NCBI GenBank assembly: GCA_963739045.1 | Contig: CAVTYY010000004.1 | Span: 372,001-436,000, forward strand | Length of the DNA: 64,000 nucleotides | Direction: 5' to 3' | Source: Halobacillus_B sp963739045 | Lineage (GTDB): Bacteria > Bacillota > Bacilli > Bacillales > Halobacillaceae | Part shown: positions 7,417 to 16,440 of the stretch, one piece after another | Layout: every line of letters starts with the position of its first letter | How positions within the stretch are numbered: position 1 is the stretch's first letter | Position numbers and translations under genes: made by a program | Notes under the pieces: generated by a model | Databases searched by the model: none | The model's input: only the letters and a program-made list of their open reading frames with translations | Told to the model about the DNA's origin: nothing

Positions 7417-9828
7417 ATGAAAAAGAAGAAGTCTATCAAGAAGAAACAGATCGCTTCGACAGCAATGGCGTTAGTAATCGGTCTGAGTACTTGGGCAGGT
7501 GGAGCTTCTGCTGCACAGCAGTCGAATGCCGAGCAAGCATTAAAGGATGTTTCCCAATCTACATATAACTCACCGGTCGATCTGGGGATTGCTAATGATG
7601 AAAAGTTAATCGAAATGCTGAAGAAAGAAGGTAAGATTAATAAGAACGCAAGCCCAGAGCAAGCGAATAAAGTGTTGAAAAAATACTTAAAATCAAAGAC
7701 TGTGAAACAAGCAAAAGAAGAAGATACCGGAGAATTGGTGAAGAAACATGAAAAAGCCTTAAAGAAAAAAGCGCATGAAAAAGGTTTAAAACACGGGAGA
7801 GGAAATAAGCATGGCCATGGGAAGAGGAATAAAGTGGCTCCTGTGAAGGAGGAAGCCTATAACGGAGAGGTAAGAGAAGATAAAGTACTTGTTCTTAACA
7901 TTGATTTTCCAGATTATGAAAAGAGTTCGATAACGAAAGATGAGACGGACATGTTCTACGAAGACTACACGCATGATCATTTTCAAAATATGATTTTTGG
8001 CGAAAATGGCTATAAAGGGCCGAATGGTGAAAATTTAATTTCTATGAAGCAGTATTATGAAGCCCAATCCGGCGGCAGTTATACCGTGGATGGGGATGTA
8101 GCCGGATGGTATACGGCGGATCATCCAGCTGCTTACTACGGAGGAAACTATCCAACTGCAGATGGCAGTGACCACCGTGCAAGAGAGCTTGTTCAGGAAG
8201 CCTTAACGAAAGCTGCACAAGATCCAAATGTAAATCTGGCAGACTATGATCAGTGGGACCGCTATGATCTGGACGGGGATGGAAACTTGGCTGAACCAGA
8301 CGGTATCATTGATCACTTAATGGTGATCCACTCCGGAGTAGGGGAAGAAGCAGGCGGCGGTTCCCTCGGTGCTGATGCGATCTGGTCTCACCGCTGGAGT
8401 CTTGCTTTTCAGGCCGACGGCAGCCCGTTCACTGTTCCCGGCTCAGAAGCGACTGTACCTTATTGGGGTGGCCAAATTGCTGCGGTTGATTATACCATTG
8501 AACCAGAAGATGGCGCAGCGGGAGTCTTTTCTCACGAATTTGGCCATGATTTAGGCCTTCCTGATGAATATGACACGCAATACTCTGGTTTAGGGGAGCC
8601 CATCTCTTACTGGTCGATCATGTCAAGCGGCAGCTGGGCCGGAGACGTGCCAGGAACCGAACCAAGCGGATTCAGCCCCTATGCGAAAGAAATGCTGCAG
8701 AACTTGCATGGCGGCAATTGGCTGAGCGGGGACACCATTAACGCTGATGATGTTACAAGGAGAGGTAAGGAGATTCTTTTGGATGAAGCTTCTACCAAAG
8801 GAACGAATAATGACGCTGTACGTGTTGATCTTCCTCAAAAGGAAAACATCGTTAATACACCAGCAAGCGGGGACTACGAGTACTTTAGCGGAAGCGGAGA
8901 CAGTTTAACGAATTCCATGACGACTTCAGTTGATTTAACCAATGCTTCAGAAGCGGCCTTAAATTTTAAAACATGGTATTCCATTGAAAAAGGTTACGAT
9001 TACGCTTATGTTCAAGTCTCTGAAAACGGAGAGGATTGGACCAATATTGAAGGAAACATCACGAACAATGATGATCCAGCTGGGGCCGGTGCTAACTTAG
9101 GTAATGGCATTGATGGGACTTCAGATGGCTGGGTGGATGCAAGCTTTGACCTTTCTGATTTCACAGGGAAAAACATTCAGCTGCGATTCCGCTATGTAAC
9201 CGATGGAGGATTAGCTCTTCCAGGGTTGTATGTAGATGACATTCAAGTGACTGCTGATGGTTCTTCCGTCCTTTCTGATGATGCTGAGAAAGATTCTTCC
9301 TTTACCTTCGATGGCTTTTCAAAAGATACAGGGAAATTCTTATCTGACCAGTATTATCTATTAGAATGGAGATCTCATAACGGCGTTGATGAAGGGCTGG
9401 ACCATATTCGCCGTGGTAATAGCTTAATGTCCTTCGATCCAGGTCTGGTGGTATGGTATATAGACGATGCTTACAATAACAACTGGACTGGAATTCATCC
9501 AGGAGAAGGATTCCTTGGCGTGGTAGATGCAGATCAGCATACGAACTACTGGAGTGATCACACTGTAGCAGAAACTCGTTACCAGGTTCACGATGCAGCC
9601 TTTAGTCTTGATAAAACAGAGAAAATGTACTTAGACTACAGGGATATTTTTGGATTGACTTTAAGAGATTACTTTACTAAACGTAATCCACTGTTTGACG
9701 ACAGGAAAGATTATTCTAGTCCTCGTGTTGTGGATGCGGGCAGAGATATTCCGACTTATGGATTGAAATTCCGGGTTATCGGAGAAGCTCATGACAAATC
9801 TGCAGCAGAAATTATGATTTACAAATAA
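7417..9828 (+). CDS. immune inhibitor A-type secreted metalloprotease (peptidase M6)
   Basis: An 803-residue secreted zinc metalloprotease of the M6/immune inhibitor A family. After a basic signal peptide (MKKKKSIKKKQIASTAMA, cleavage near GGASA-AQ) comes a Lys/His-rich propeptide region (about 90-140, with KHGRGNKHGHGKRNK). The catalytic domain contains SHEFGHDLGLPDEYD, with zinc ligands H373 and H377, catalytic E374 and the downstream D383. The C-terminal half (about 480-800) has the beta-rich MAM/VEG-like folds of the family. The start at 7417 was chosen because AGGAGG lies six bases upstream and the signal peptide begins there; an upstream in-frame start adds 14 residues without a signal-like sequence. 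It is monocistronic and followed by the terminator of a repeated element. Confidence 0.93.
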   Translation: MKKKKSIKKKQIASTAMALVIGLSTWAGGASAAQQSNAEQALKDVSQSTYNSPVDLGIANDEKLIEMLKKEGKINKNASPEQANKVLKKYLKSKTVKQAKEEDTGELVKKHEKALKKKAHEKGLKHGRGNKHGHGKRNKVAPVKEEAYNGEVREDKVLVLNIDFPDYEKSSITKDETDMFYEDYTHDHFQNMIFGENGYKGPNGENLISMKQYYEAQSGGSYTVDGDVAGWYTADHPAAYYGGNYPTADGSDHRARELVQEALTKAAQDPNVNLADYDQWDRYDLDGDGNLAEPDGIIDHLMVIHSGVGEEAGGGSLGADAIWSHRWSLAFQADGSPFTVPGSEATVPYWGGQIAAVDYTIEPEDGAAGVFSHEFGHDLGLPDEYDTQYSGLGEPISYWSIMSSGSWAGDVPGTEPSGFSPYAKEMLQNLHGGNWLSGDTINADDVTRRGKEILLDEASTKGTNNDAVRVDLPQKENIVNTPASGDYEYFSGSGDSLTNSMTTSVDLTNASEAALNFKTWYSIEKGYDYAYVQVSENGEDWTNIEGNITNNDDPAGAGANLGNGIDGTSDGWVDASFDLSDFTGKNIQLRFRYVTDGGLALPGLYVDDIQVTADGSSVLSDDAEKDSSFTFDGFSKDTGKFLSDQYYLLEWRSHNGVDEGLDHIRRGNSLMSFDPGLVVWYIDDAYNNNWTGIHPGEGFLGVVDADQHTNYWSDHTVAETRYQVHDAAFSLDKTEKMYLDYRDIFGLTLRDYFTKRNPLFDDRKDYSSPRVVDAGRDIPTYGLKFRVIGEAHDKSAAEIMIYK

Positions 9829-9839
9829 ATCTCGTAAAT

Positions 9840-10228
9840 GAGGTTGGGAAAAAGTCTGTCAGCTATTATTAAACCCGAACGGTGAAGGGATGAACGTTCC
9901 TTCATCGCTCGGGTTTTTTTCTGCCGGCGTGATGTAGAATTTCTTGACGTTTACAAAGGACGTATTATACGTTTCCCATTTATCTTGATCTGGCTCCCCT
10001 GATGAACAGGAGAAGGAAGTTTAAAAAAACTATTCCAGCGTAGGAAATACACGAAGACTTCTGCGGGAGGAAGGCATAGGTGGGACCCCGGAGTGCGCAG
10101 CACGAGGAGGCCCACCAGCCGCCCGCGAAAAGCGGAGTATATTTCCGGAGCGGCTATTCAGAGTAAACCTCTGCCCTACCTTAGTTGTTCGTTTTCAAAT
10201 TGGGGGCATTTCCTTATGTCCCAGCCTC
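9840..10228 (+). repeat. composite palindromic intergenic repeat, copy A (~389 bp)
   Basis: This fills most of the gap between the protease gene and ctpB and is homologous end to end with the inverted copy at 40442-40829. In order it shows: GAGGTTGGGA at the left end, an intrinsic terminator (9871-9920), a linker with GACGTTTAC and GATGAACAGGAGAA, a palindromic core (about 10034-10153, with GAAGACTTCTGCGGGAGG and CGCCCGCGAAAAGCGGAGTA), and TGTCCCAGCCTC at the right end, which is the inverse of the left end with mismatches. No reading frame is conserved between the copies. It behaves like a non-autonomous repeat or a structured RNA module. Confidence 0.85.
9871..9920 (+). terminator. intrinsic terminator of the protease gene (within repeat A)
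   Basis: The arms AAACCCGAACGGTGAAGG (9871-9888) and CCTTCATCGCTCGGGTTT pair with two mismatches around a 10-base loop and run into seven T residues (9914-9920). The same module, inverted, ends the dehalogenase gene near 40750. Confidence 0.85.
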
Positions 10229-10418
10229 TTGTTTTAGTCAGTTATTGATGAACGGAAACACTCGGATAAATGACCAGTTGAAATAGCAGGAAGAATATTT
10301 CCTGAAAGTGGAATAGATTGTAGAAAAAGAGTAAGATAGAAAAGGCGGGAAAGGAAAATTTATTCTTTTTGATAAAAAGGACATGCTCTTCTAATCCAAG
10401 TCATAAATTAGATTAGTC

Positions 10419-10451
10419 GGCATCGCTCATTTACGGTGAGGTGCCTTTTTT
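10419..10451 (+). terminator. weak terminator-like hairpin upstream of ctpB
   Basis: GGCATCGCTCA (10419-10429) and TGAGGTGCC (10436-10444) can form an imperfect stem followed by six to seven T residues. It lies about 50 bases before the ctpB start and could end readthrough from upstream or act as an attenuator. The stem is short and has bulges. Confidence 0.4.
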
Positions 10452-10498
10452 GCTAGTATAGAACTATCGAGGAAATTTAATGCAGAAGGGTGAATGCG

Positions 10499-12001
10499 AT
10501 GAATTTAAAGCCGCGTTTTGTTGCGTTGTTAGTAACAGTTGCGGTATTAGTAGGGGCTGCGGGTTCATATATAGGAATTCAGTATTTTGGCGATGATCAG
10601 AATTCCGTATCTCAATCTAAGCAGATAGCTAACGCCGATCAGGACACAAAGAACTTTGGCAGTTTATCAGAGAAAGAACAAGAAGAATTTTTACAAAACA
10701 TAGGAAATACAGATCTAAAGAAAGTCGAACAAGCTTATAGTGTGATCAAGGATAACTATGTGAAAGAGATTGATCAGAATAAATTAGTTGAAGGTGCGAT
10801 TCAGGGCATGCTGGATACACTGGATGATCCTTATAGTGTGTATATGGATAAGGACACTATGAAACAGTTCAATCAGACTATAGAATCTTCTTTTGAAGGG
10901 ATCGGCGCTGAAGTCAGCATGGTAGATGACAAAGTCACGATCGTAGCTCCAATTAAAGGCTCTCCTGCAGAGAAAGCCGGGTTAAAACCTAACGATCAAA
11001 TACTTAAGGTAGATGGTAAAAGTGTAGAGGGTATGGATCTGTATGATGCCGTACTTAAAATCCGCGGTAAAAAAGGCAGTGAAGTTACTTTGGAGATTGA
11101 TCGTCCGGGAACCGGAGACCCTCTAAATATTGATATTACCCGCGATGATATTCCGCTCGACACGGTCTACTCTGATACGAAAACCGTAGACGGAAAAAAA
11201 GTGGGCGTTATTGAAATTACCACTTTCTCAGAGAATACCTCAGACGAATTTAAAAAAGCATTGACCAAACTTGAAAAAGACGGCATGGATGGATTAGTGA
11301 TTGATGTTCGTGGAAATCCTGGCGGGCTGCTGCAGGATGTTCAGGAAATTCTTAAACAATTTATTCCTAAGGATCAGCCGCTCGTTCAAGTGGAAGACCG
11401 TAACGGAGAAAAATCACCATACTATTCTGATTTGAAAGAGAAGAAAGATTACCCAATTAACGTACTTATGGATGAAGGCAGTGCTTCTGCAGCCGAAATT
11501 CTAGCATCCGCGATGAATGAAGCAGGCGGATATGATCTAGTAGGTACGAAGAGTTTCGGAAAAGGTACCGTCCAGCAAGCGATTCCTATGGGAGACGGAA
11601 GCACCATTAAGCTTACTCTATTTAAATGGTTAACTCCTGATGGTAACTGGATTCATAAAAAAGGGATTCAGCCTACGGTAAAAGTAAAAGAGCCGGATTA
11701 TTTCTACACCAATCCTGTAGAGATTAAAGATACGCTTACGTATGATGAAACCGGAGATAAAGTTAAAAATCTGCAAAAAATGCTGAAGGGTCTTGGATAC
11801 GAGCCAGGCCGCACAGATGGTTACTTTAGTAAAGAAACGGTAGCAGCAGTAAAGGATTTTCAGCAAGATGAAGGCATAAAAGCTACCGGGGACATAGATG
11901 AAAAAACCGGCGGCAAAATTGAAGAAAAAATCGTAACAGAAGTAAGAGACGATAAAAATGATCTTCAAATGAAAAAAGCCTTGGATGTCCTCTTTAAATA
12001 A
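10499..12001 (+). CDS. ctpB: C-terminal processing serine peptidase CtpB (S41 family)
   Basis: A 500-residue exported serine protease of the carboxy-terminal processing family. An N-terminal membrane anchor (about 8-27) is followed by a helical region, a PDZ domain (about 95-180, with SPAEKAGLKPNDQILKVDGK) and the S41 catalytic domain with GSASAAEI (nucleophile serine) and FGKGTVQQ (general-base lysine). The last ~75 residues (from about 425) are a peptidoglycan-binding domain (KNLQKMLKGLGYEPGRTDGY). In B. subtilis CtpB cleaves SpoIVFA during SigK activation in sporulation. The ATG at 10499 is preferred: AAGGG at 10486-10490 is eight bases away, whereas the in-frame GTG at 10490 overlaps that site. 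minJ follows, as in B. subtilis; ftsEX, which precede ctpB there, are not in this position. Confidence 0.93.
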   Translation: MNLKPRFVALLVTVAVLVGAAGSYIGIQYFGDDQNSVSQSKQIANADQDTKNFGSLSEKEQEEFLQNIGNTDLKKVEQAYSVIKDNYVKEIDQNKLVEGAIQGMLDTLDDPYSVYMDKDTMKQFNQTIESSFEGIGAEVSMVDDKVTIVAPIKGSPAEKAGLKPNDQILKVDGKSVEGMDLYDAVLKIRGKKGSEVTLEIDRPGTGDPLNIDITRDDIPLDTVYSDTKTVDGKKVGVIEITTFSENTSDEFKKALTKLEKDGMDGLVIDVRGNPGGLLQDVQEILKQFIPKDQPLVQVEDRNGEKSPYYSDLKEKKDYPINVLMDEGSASAAEILASAMNEAGGYDLVGTKSFGKGTVQQAIPMGDGSTIKLTLFKWLTPDGNWIHKKGIQPTVKVKEPDYFYTNPVEIKDTLTYDETGDKVKNLQKMLKGLGYEPGRTDGYFSKETVAAVKDFQQDEGIKATGDIDEKTGGKIEEKIVTEVRDDKNDLQMKKALDVLFK

Positions 12002-12031
12002 GCAGGATTCATGAGTTGTATCGCGAACTAT

Positions 12032-12060
12032 ATCCGTAGTCTCTAGACTGCGGATTTTTT
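12032..12060 (+). terminator. intrinsic terminator after ctpB
   Basis: ATCCGTAGTC and GACTGCGGAT form a 10-bp stem with one T-G wobble around the loop TCTA, ending in a run of T residues (12055-12060). Confidence 0.85.
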
Positions 12061-12087
12061 CGTGATAATCAGGAAAGGAGAATTGTC

Positions 12088-13266
12088 TTGCAGGTTTGGC
12101 TGTTAGAATTTTTACAAGGGGTGGGGCGAATATTTACCCAGCCGCTTTTTTACTATTCATTTATATTATTATTCATTTTATCCAAGCATCGCGTAAAGAA
12201 AGAGAGAAAAGACTTTGGAACGCGAATCTTTAATCCATTTACCGAATGGAAAGGGACTTGGGGACTTACTCTTACGGCCGGGGTGGTGATTAGTGGTTTT
12301 ACGATAATAGCAGGTCTGGAATTATCTTATCCTTTTCTTCTGCTGCTATTTGCCGTCACTCTGCTGTTAAGTTTACCTCTTAGACTTACCTATCTTTCCT
12401 CCGCTTACGTGATTGGAGTTCTTTATTTGCTTCTCTTTTCCATTCCCTATTTACCTGCATCTGTACAGAGTAATGCCTGGGTCGCGGATTTATCGGCTAT
12501 TCCGCTTTCTGGATTAGCGGTCCTTCTAGCGATCCTTCTATTAGTAGAAGCAATTGGAATGCTGAGGGTTTCCACCTATGAGACTTATCCTGAACGGAGG
12601 AAAGGGAACAGAGGGAAATGGATTGGCCAGCATCGTGTAAGAAAAATGATGATCATTCCTTTTTTCGCCTTAATCCCAGGAGGTATGATTGAACCATTTG
12701 CTCCCTGGTGGCCGTTGTTCTCGCTCGGCGGAAGCAGCTTTGGCCTTGTCCTTATTCCATTCATTACAGGGTGGGAATGGTTAGCGAAAGGGCAAGACCC
12801 AGTAAAAGCCTCTAAAGCACTTGGGAGAAGAACGTTAATCCTGGCTCTGCTTGTTCTGGCTTCCTCCGTAGCCAGCCTTTCTATCCCGCTTTTATCTTTA
12901 TTGGCGATTGCAATAAGTATAATTGGCAGGGAACTTCTGTATATACTTCATCGCCTTCATGATGAGCGTCATTCCTATTTCTCTGCTCATCAAGAAGGAC
13001 TCAAGGTGTTAGGTGTAATTCCAGGGACACCTGCTCATAAGATGGGCATTAAACCGGGAGAAGTCGTGATACGAGTGAACTCGTTGACAGTAAGGGACGA
13101 AACAGAATATTACCAGGCCCTCCAGCACAATGGGGCCTTTAGCAGGCTTGAAGTGCTGGACTTGAATGGAGAAAACCGCTATGTGCAGCGCTCGATTTAT
13201 GAAGGGGAACATTTTGAACTGGGAATTTTATTTACTGGCGAATCGCCAAGAATTCGTGAAGGGTAA
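12088..13266 (+). CDS. minJ: cell division topology protein MinJ (PDZ domain membrane protein)
   Basis: A 392-residue polytopic membrane protein with about eight membrane segments (residues 10-285) and a C-terminal PDZ domain (about 305-385; VLGVIPGTPAHKMGIKPGEV, then VIRVNSLTVRDETEYYQAL). In B. subtilis MinJ bridges DivIVA and MinD and so restricts division septa to midcell. The assignment rests on architecture, length and position directly after ctpB, which is the B. subtilis order. The start is the TTG at 12088, eight bases after AAAGGAG (12073-12079). A terminator separates it from ctpB, so it may have its own promoter. It marks the left border of the ~40 kb that separates it from uvrB here. 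Confidence 0.9.
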   Translation: MQVWLLEFLQGVGRIFTQPLFYYSFILLFILSKHRVKKERKDFGTRIFNPFTEWKGTWGLTLTAGVVISGFTIIAGLELSYPFLLLLFAVTLLLSLPLRLTYLSSAYVIGVLYLLLFSIPYLPASVQSNAWVADLSAIPLSGLAVLLAILLLVEAIGMLRVSTYETYPERRKGNRGKWIGQHRVRKMMIIPFFALIPGGMIEPFAPWWPLFSLGGSSFGLVLIPFITGWEWLAKGQDPVKASKALGRRTLILALLVLASSVASLSIPLLSLLAIAISIIGRELLYILHRLHDERHSYFSAHQEGLKVLGVIPGTPAHKMGIKPGEVVIRVNSLTVRDETEYYQALQHNGAFSRLEVLDLNGENRYVQRSIYEGEHFELGILFTGESPRIREG

Positions 13267-13318
13267 AAGAATAAATAGACCATAATAAATTCCTATTCAC
13301 TCCTGCATTTCCGGGAAA

Positions 13319-14773
13319 TTAATTGTTCAGACTCCCGCTTTGTTCCTTGATTTTAATGCCGATGAATTTCATTTCGGTCATTTCTTCGATGGCATATTTT
13401 ACGCCTTCTCTCCCTATGCCGCTTTGCTTCACACCTCCATACGGATGGTTATCCTGGCGGTATGTGGAGATATCATTGATCCAGACGCCGCCCATTTCAA
13501 GTCTATCAGCAACGCGCAATGCCCTGTTGATATCATTAGTGAACACACCGGCCTGCAGACCGTATATGGAATCATTGGAATAGCTGACTACTTCTTCTTC
13601 CGTCTCAAACGGAATGACCGATACAATCGGAGCGAATACTTCCTGAGCAATAATTTTCATGTTTTTATCGACATTGGTCATGATCGTAGGGGTTAGAACC
13701 GGACCTAAGCGTTTACCGCCCGTTTCAATAACTGCTCCTTTAGAAACGGCATCATCAATCCACTGTTTTGCCCGTTTTGCTTCTTCTTCATTAATCATCG
13801 GCCCGATGTCAGTTTCGTCCTTACTTGGGTCGCCGATTGTGAGTGCTTGAGTCTTTTCAATATAGAACTTGAGAAAGGGTTCATAAATATCTTTTTGCAC
13901 GTAAATTCGCTGAGCCGATATGCATACTTGTCCCGAGAAGGAAAAAGCGCCTTTCACTAATTGAGTTGCTGCTTCTTCCAAGTCAGCATCTGCAAAGATA
14001 ATATTTGGCGAATTTGAGCCGAGCTCTAAGGTGACTTTTTTAAATCCCGCTGTTTCCCTGATCTTTTTACCTACGGCAAGGCTGCCGGTAAAGCTGATCT
14101 TGTGGACGTTGTTATGCGTTACAAGCGGAGAACCTACTTCTTCCCCGGTTCCAATTAGTAAATTGATGATACCGTCAGGCAATCCGGCTTCCTCGAACAG
14201 CTTCACGAGCATATAGGCGGACACCGGTGTCTTTTCGGCAGGTTTAAACACAATAGTATTCCCTGCCGCAAGCGCTGGGGCAAGTTTGTGCAGCGACAGG
14301 TTTAAAGGGAAATTGAACGGTGTGATCGCACCAACAACACCAAGTGGCTCGCGCTTGACCATGCCTACCCGGTGTTCCCCGCCGATCGCAGCGTCCATTG
14401 GCAGAGTTTCGCCGGTAATATTTTTCGCTAATTCAGAAGCGAAACGCAGAACTTGAATCGACCGCTCAACTTCACTGCGGCAATACTTCATCGGCTTGCC
14501 TGCCTCCATACTAATGTTGGTCGCAAAATCATGCGTTTTTTCCACTAGTAAGTCTGCCGCTTTACGTAAAATATCAGCACGTTCGTGTGCAGGCATCCGC
14601 TTCATCACGGAATGGAACTTCTCATAGCTTACAGCTACTGCGTCGTCAAGGTCCCTTTTCACAGCAAGTTTCAATTCCGCGACTTCTTCATTCGTATACG
14701 GATTCGTGACGGCAAGCGTCTCCCGGCTATCTTCGTTTCGTTCCTGTCCGTTAATAATTGAACCAAGTTTCAT
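13319..14773 (-). CDS. NAD(P)-dependent aldehyde dehydrogenase
   Basis: A 484-residue aldehyde dehydrogenase superfamily enzyme oxidising an aldehyde to an acid or thioester with NAD(P)+. The nucleotide-binding region has TPFNFPLNLSLHKLAPAL and the Rossmann FTGSLAVGKKI; the catalytic pair is E250 (LELGSNSPN) and C284 (FSGQVCISAQR). The closest remembered relatives are lactaldehyde/succinate-semialdehyde-type dehydrogenases, but the substrate cannot be read from the sequence. The start at 14773 was chosen for the CGGAGG site seven bases upstream; a longer reading into the acetolactate-synthase gene lacks one. It is the last gene of a three-gene leftward operon, 14 bases after its upstream neighbour. 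Confidence 0.88.
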   Translation of the reverse strand: MKLGSIINGQERNEDSRETLAVTNPYTNEEVAELKLAVKRDLDDAVAVSYEKFHSVMKRMPAHERADILRKAADLLVEKTHDFATNISMEAGKPMKYCRSEVERSIQVLRFASELAKNITGETLPMDAAIGGEHRVGMVKREPLGVVGAITPFNFPLNLSLHKLAPALAAGNTIVFKPAEKTPVSAYMLVKLFEEAGLPDGIINLLIGTGEEVGSPLVTHNNVHKISFTGSLAVGKKIRETAGFKKVTLELGSNSPNIIFADADLEEAATQLVKGAFSFSGQVCISAQRIYVQKDIYEPFLKFYIEKTQALTIGDPSKDETDIGPMINEEEAKRAKQWIDDAVSKGAVIETGGKRLGPVLTPTIMTNVDKNMKIIAQEVFAPIVSVIPFETEEEVVSYSNDSIYGLQAGVFTNDINRALRVADRLEMGGVWINDISTYRQDNHPYGGVKQSGIGREGVKYAIEEMTEMKFIGIKIKEQSGSLNN

Positions 14774-14787
14774 GTCGTTTCCTCCGT

Positions 14788-16419
14788 TCAGCAAATAATG
14801 TGTCCCAGTTTTTCTGTAAGCTTCATATTTTCCCTGTAATCAACTGGACAATCGATCAGGACAGGCTTATTCATTGCCAACGCTTTCTCTAATCCAGGCT
14901 TCAACTCTTCCGTTTTTTCAATTTTTATCGCTTCAAAGCCATAAGACTTTGCCAGTTGTCCAAAATCAGGATTATCAAATTTAATATGGGAGGAGCGGTT
15001 AAAGGCTTTCATCTGATGCCATTCAATTAAGCCATAGCCTTCATCACGCCATAAAAGAATTACGATGGGAAGGTTCAGACGCTTCGCCGTCTCTAATTCA
15101 GCGCTCGTCATTTGAAACGAACCATCCCCACATACCGCAACGACTTGACGCTTCGGTGCCGTCATTTTCGCAGCAATCGCACTCGGAACAGCGACACCCA
15201 TGGAAGCTAAGCCGTTCGAAATTAGACACGTGTTCGGTTGATAACAATGGAACATCCGCGCCATCCACATTTTGTGAGCTCCAACGTCGGAAATCACAAT
15301 CCCGTCCTCCGCCATCACAGACCGCAAATCAGAGATAATCTTCTGCGGTTTCACAGGAAATGAGTGATCATTTTTAAATGATTCCAGTTCGGAAAGTACT
15401 TGTTTACGGACATTCGCTACCCAAGCTAAATCCCTTTCTTTCGCTGCAAACGCATTTGTAAGATTCTTTACATTCTCCTTAATATTCCCGACCACATTCA
15501 ATCGGACAGGATAACATGCATCAATTTCTGCTTCTTTTGTGTCCACATGAAGGATTGGCGTTTTACCTTCAGCGTTCCAGTTTTTTGGTGCGTACTCCGA
15601 CATATCAAATCCGATCGCAACGATTAAATCCGCCTGAGCAAACCCGCAGGTAATATAATCATTGCCTCCGATCCCCGCCGTTAACAAACTGCGTTCATCG
15701 GTCCAAGGAACGGCGCCTTTCCCCATAAAGGTATGGACAACTGGGAGGTTTACCTTTCGCACAAGCGCCCTCAGTTCCTCTGCTGCATCCCCTCGCGTTA
15801 CACCATTTCCTGCTAAAACGATTGGATGCTGTGCTTGTTCAATCAGCTTGACAGCGTCTTTTATTACTGGCTCATCTGCTTCAGAGAGCTTTTCCGGAAC
15901 GATGCTTAGGGTGGCGCTTTCCACCTTTATTTTTGCAACGTCTTCCGGTAATTCAATATGGGCAGCACCGGTTTTTTCCTGTGTAGCAACTTTAAATGCT
16001 TTTCTCACAATTTCCGGAACACTTGCAGCCGTTTTGATCTGGGCATTCCATTTCGTAACCCCGGCATAGACAGAGACGATGTCATAGTATTGGTGAGAAA
16101 CCTTATGCTGGCGCCCTAGTCCGGCCTGACCCGTAATGGCAACTAACGGGCAGAGGTCCATGTTTGCGGTCGCGACACCGGTTAATAAGTTAGTAGCACC
16201 TGGTCCAAGTGTTGCCAGGCAAACGCCGGGTTTTCCTGTTAGTCTGCCGTATGCGGCCGCCATAAATGCGGCACTTGTTTCATGACGCGTTAAAATAAAT
16301 TGGATGGGGGAGTCAAGGAGCGCATCCATTAAATCAATGTTCTCTTCACCTGGCACACCGAAAATATACTCGACCCCTTCATTCTCCAAACACTTTATCA
16401 ACAGTTCCGATGCTTTCAT
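14788..16419 (-). CDS. acetolactate synthase-like ThDP-dependent enzyme (large subunit)
   Basis: A 543-residue thiamine-diphosphate enzyme resembling catabolic acetolactate synthase, which condenses two pyruvates to acetolactate and CO2. The N-terminal PYR domain carries the catalytic glutamate in FILTRHETSAAFMAAAYGR; the central domain (about 185-320) is the FAD/nucleotide-fold region; the C-terminal PP domain has GDGSFQMTSAELETA and the metal-binding WRDEGYG. No regulatory subunit (ilvH) or ketol-acid reductoisomerase is nearby, and no alsD decarboxylase, so it is neither a standard valine/isoleucine gene nor a standard acetoin operon. It is cotranscribed with an FMN glutamate-synthase-like gene and an aldehyde dehydrogenase. 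The true substrate may be another 2-oxo acid. Confidence 0.85.
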   Translation of the reverse strand: MKASELLIKCLENEGVEYIFGVPGEENIDLMDALLDSPIQFILTRHETSAAFMAAAYGRLTGKPGVCLATLGPGATNLLTGVATANMDLCPLVAITGQAGLGRQHKVSHQYYDIVSVYAGVTKWNAQIKTAASVPEIVRKAFKVATQEKTGAAHIELPEDVAKIKVESATLSIVPEKLSEADEPVIKDAVKLIEQAQHPIVLAGNGVTRGDAAEELRALVRKVNLPVVHTFMGKGAVPWTDERSLLTAGIGGNDYITCGFAQADLIVAIGFDMSEYAPKNWNAEGKTPILHVDTKEAEIDACYPVRLNVVGNIKENVKNLTNAFAAKERDLAWVANVRKQVLSELESFKNDHSFPVKPQKIISDLRSVMAEDGIVISDVGAHKMWMARMFHCYQPNTCLISNGLASMGVAVPSAIAAKMTAPKRQVVAVCGDGSFQMTSAELETAKRLNLPIVILLWRDEGYGLIEWHQMKAFNRSSHIKFDNPDFGQLAKSYGFEAIKIEKTEELKPGLEKALAMNKPVLIDCPVDYRENMKLTEKLGHIIC

Positions 16420-16440
16420 ATACTTAACCTTCTTTCCTTA

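Noticed and set aside
14788..16419. Possible loss of a metal ligand in the acetolactate-synthase-like enzyme, because the usual WND reads WRD.
   Set aside because: The aspartate that coordinates the metal is kept; the arginine replaces a residue that is not essential for metal binding as far as I recall.
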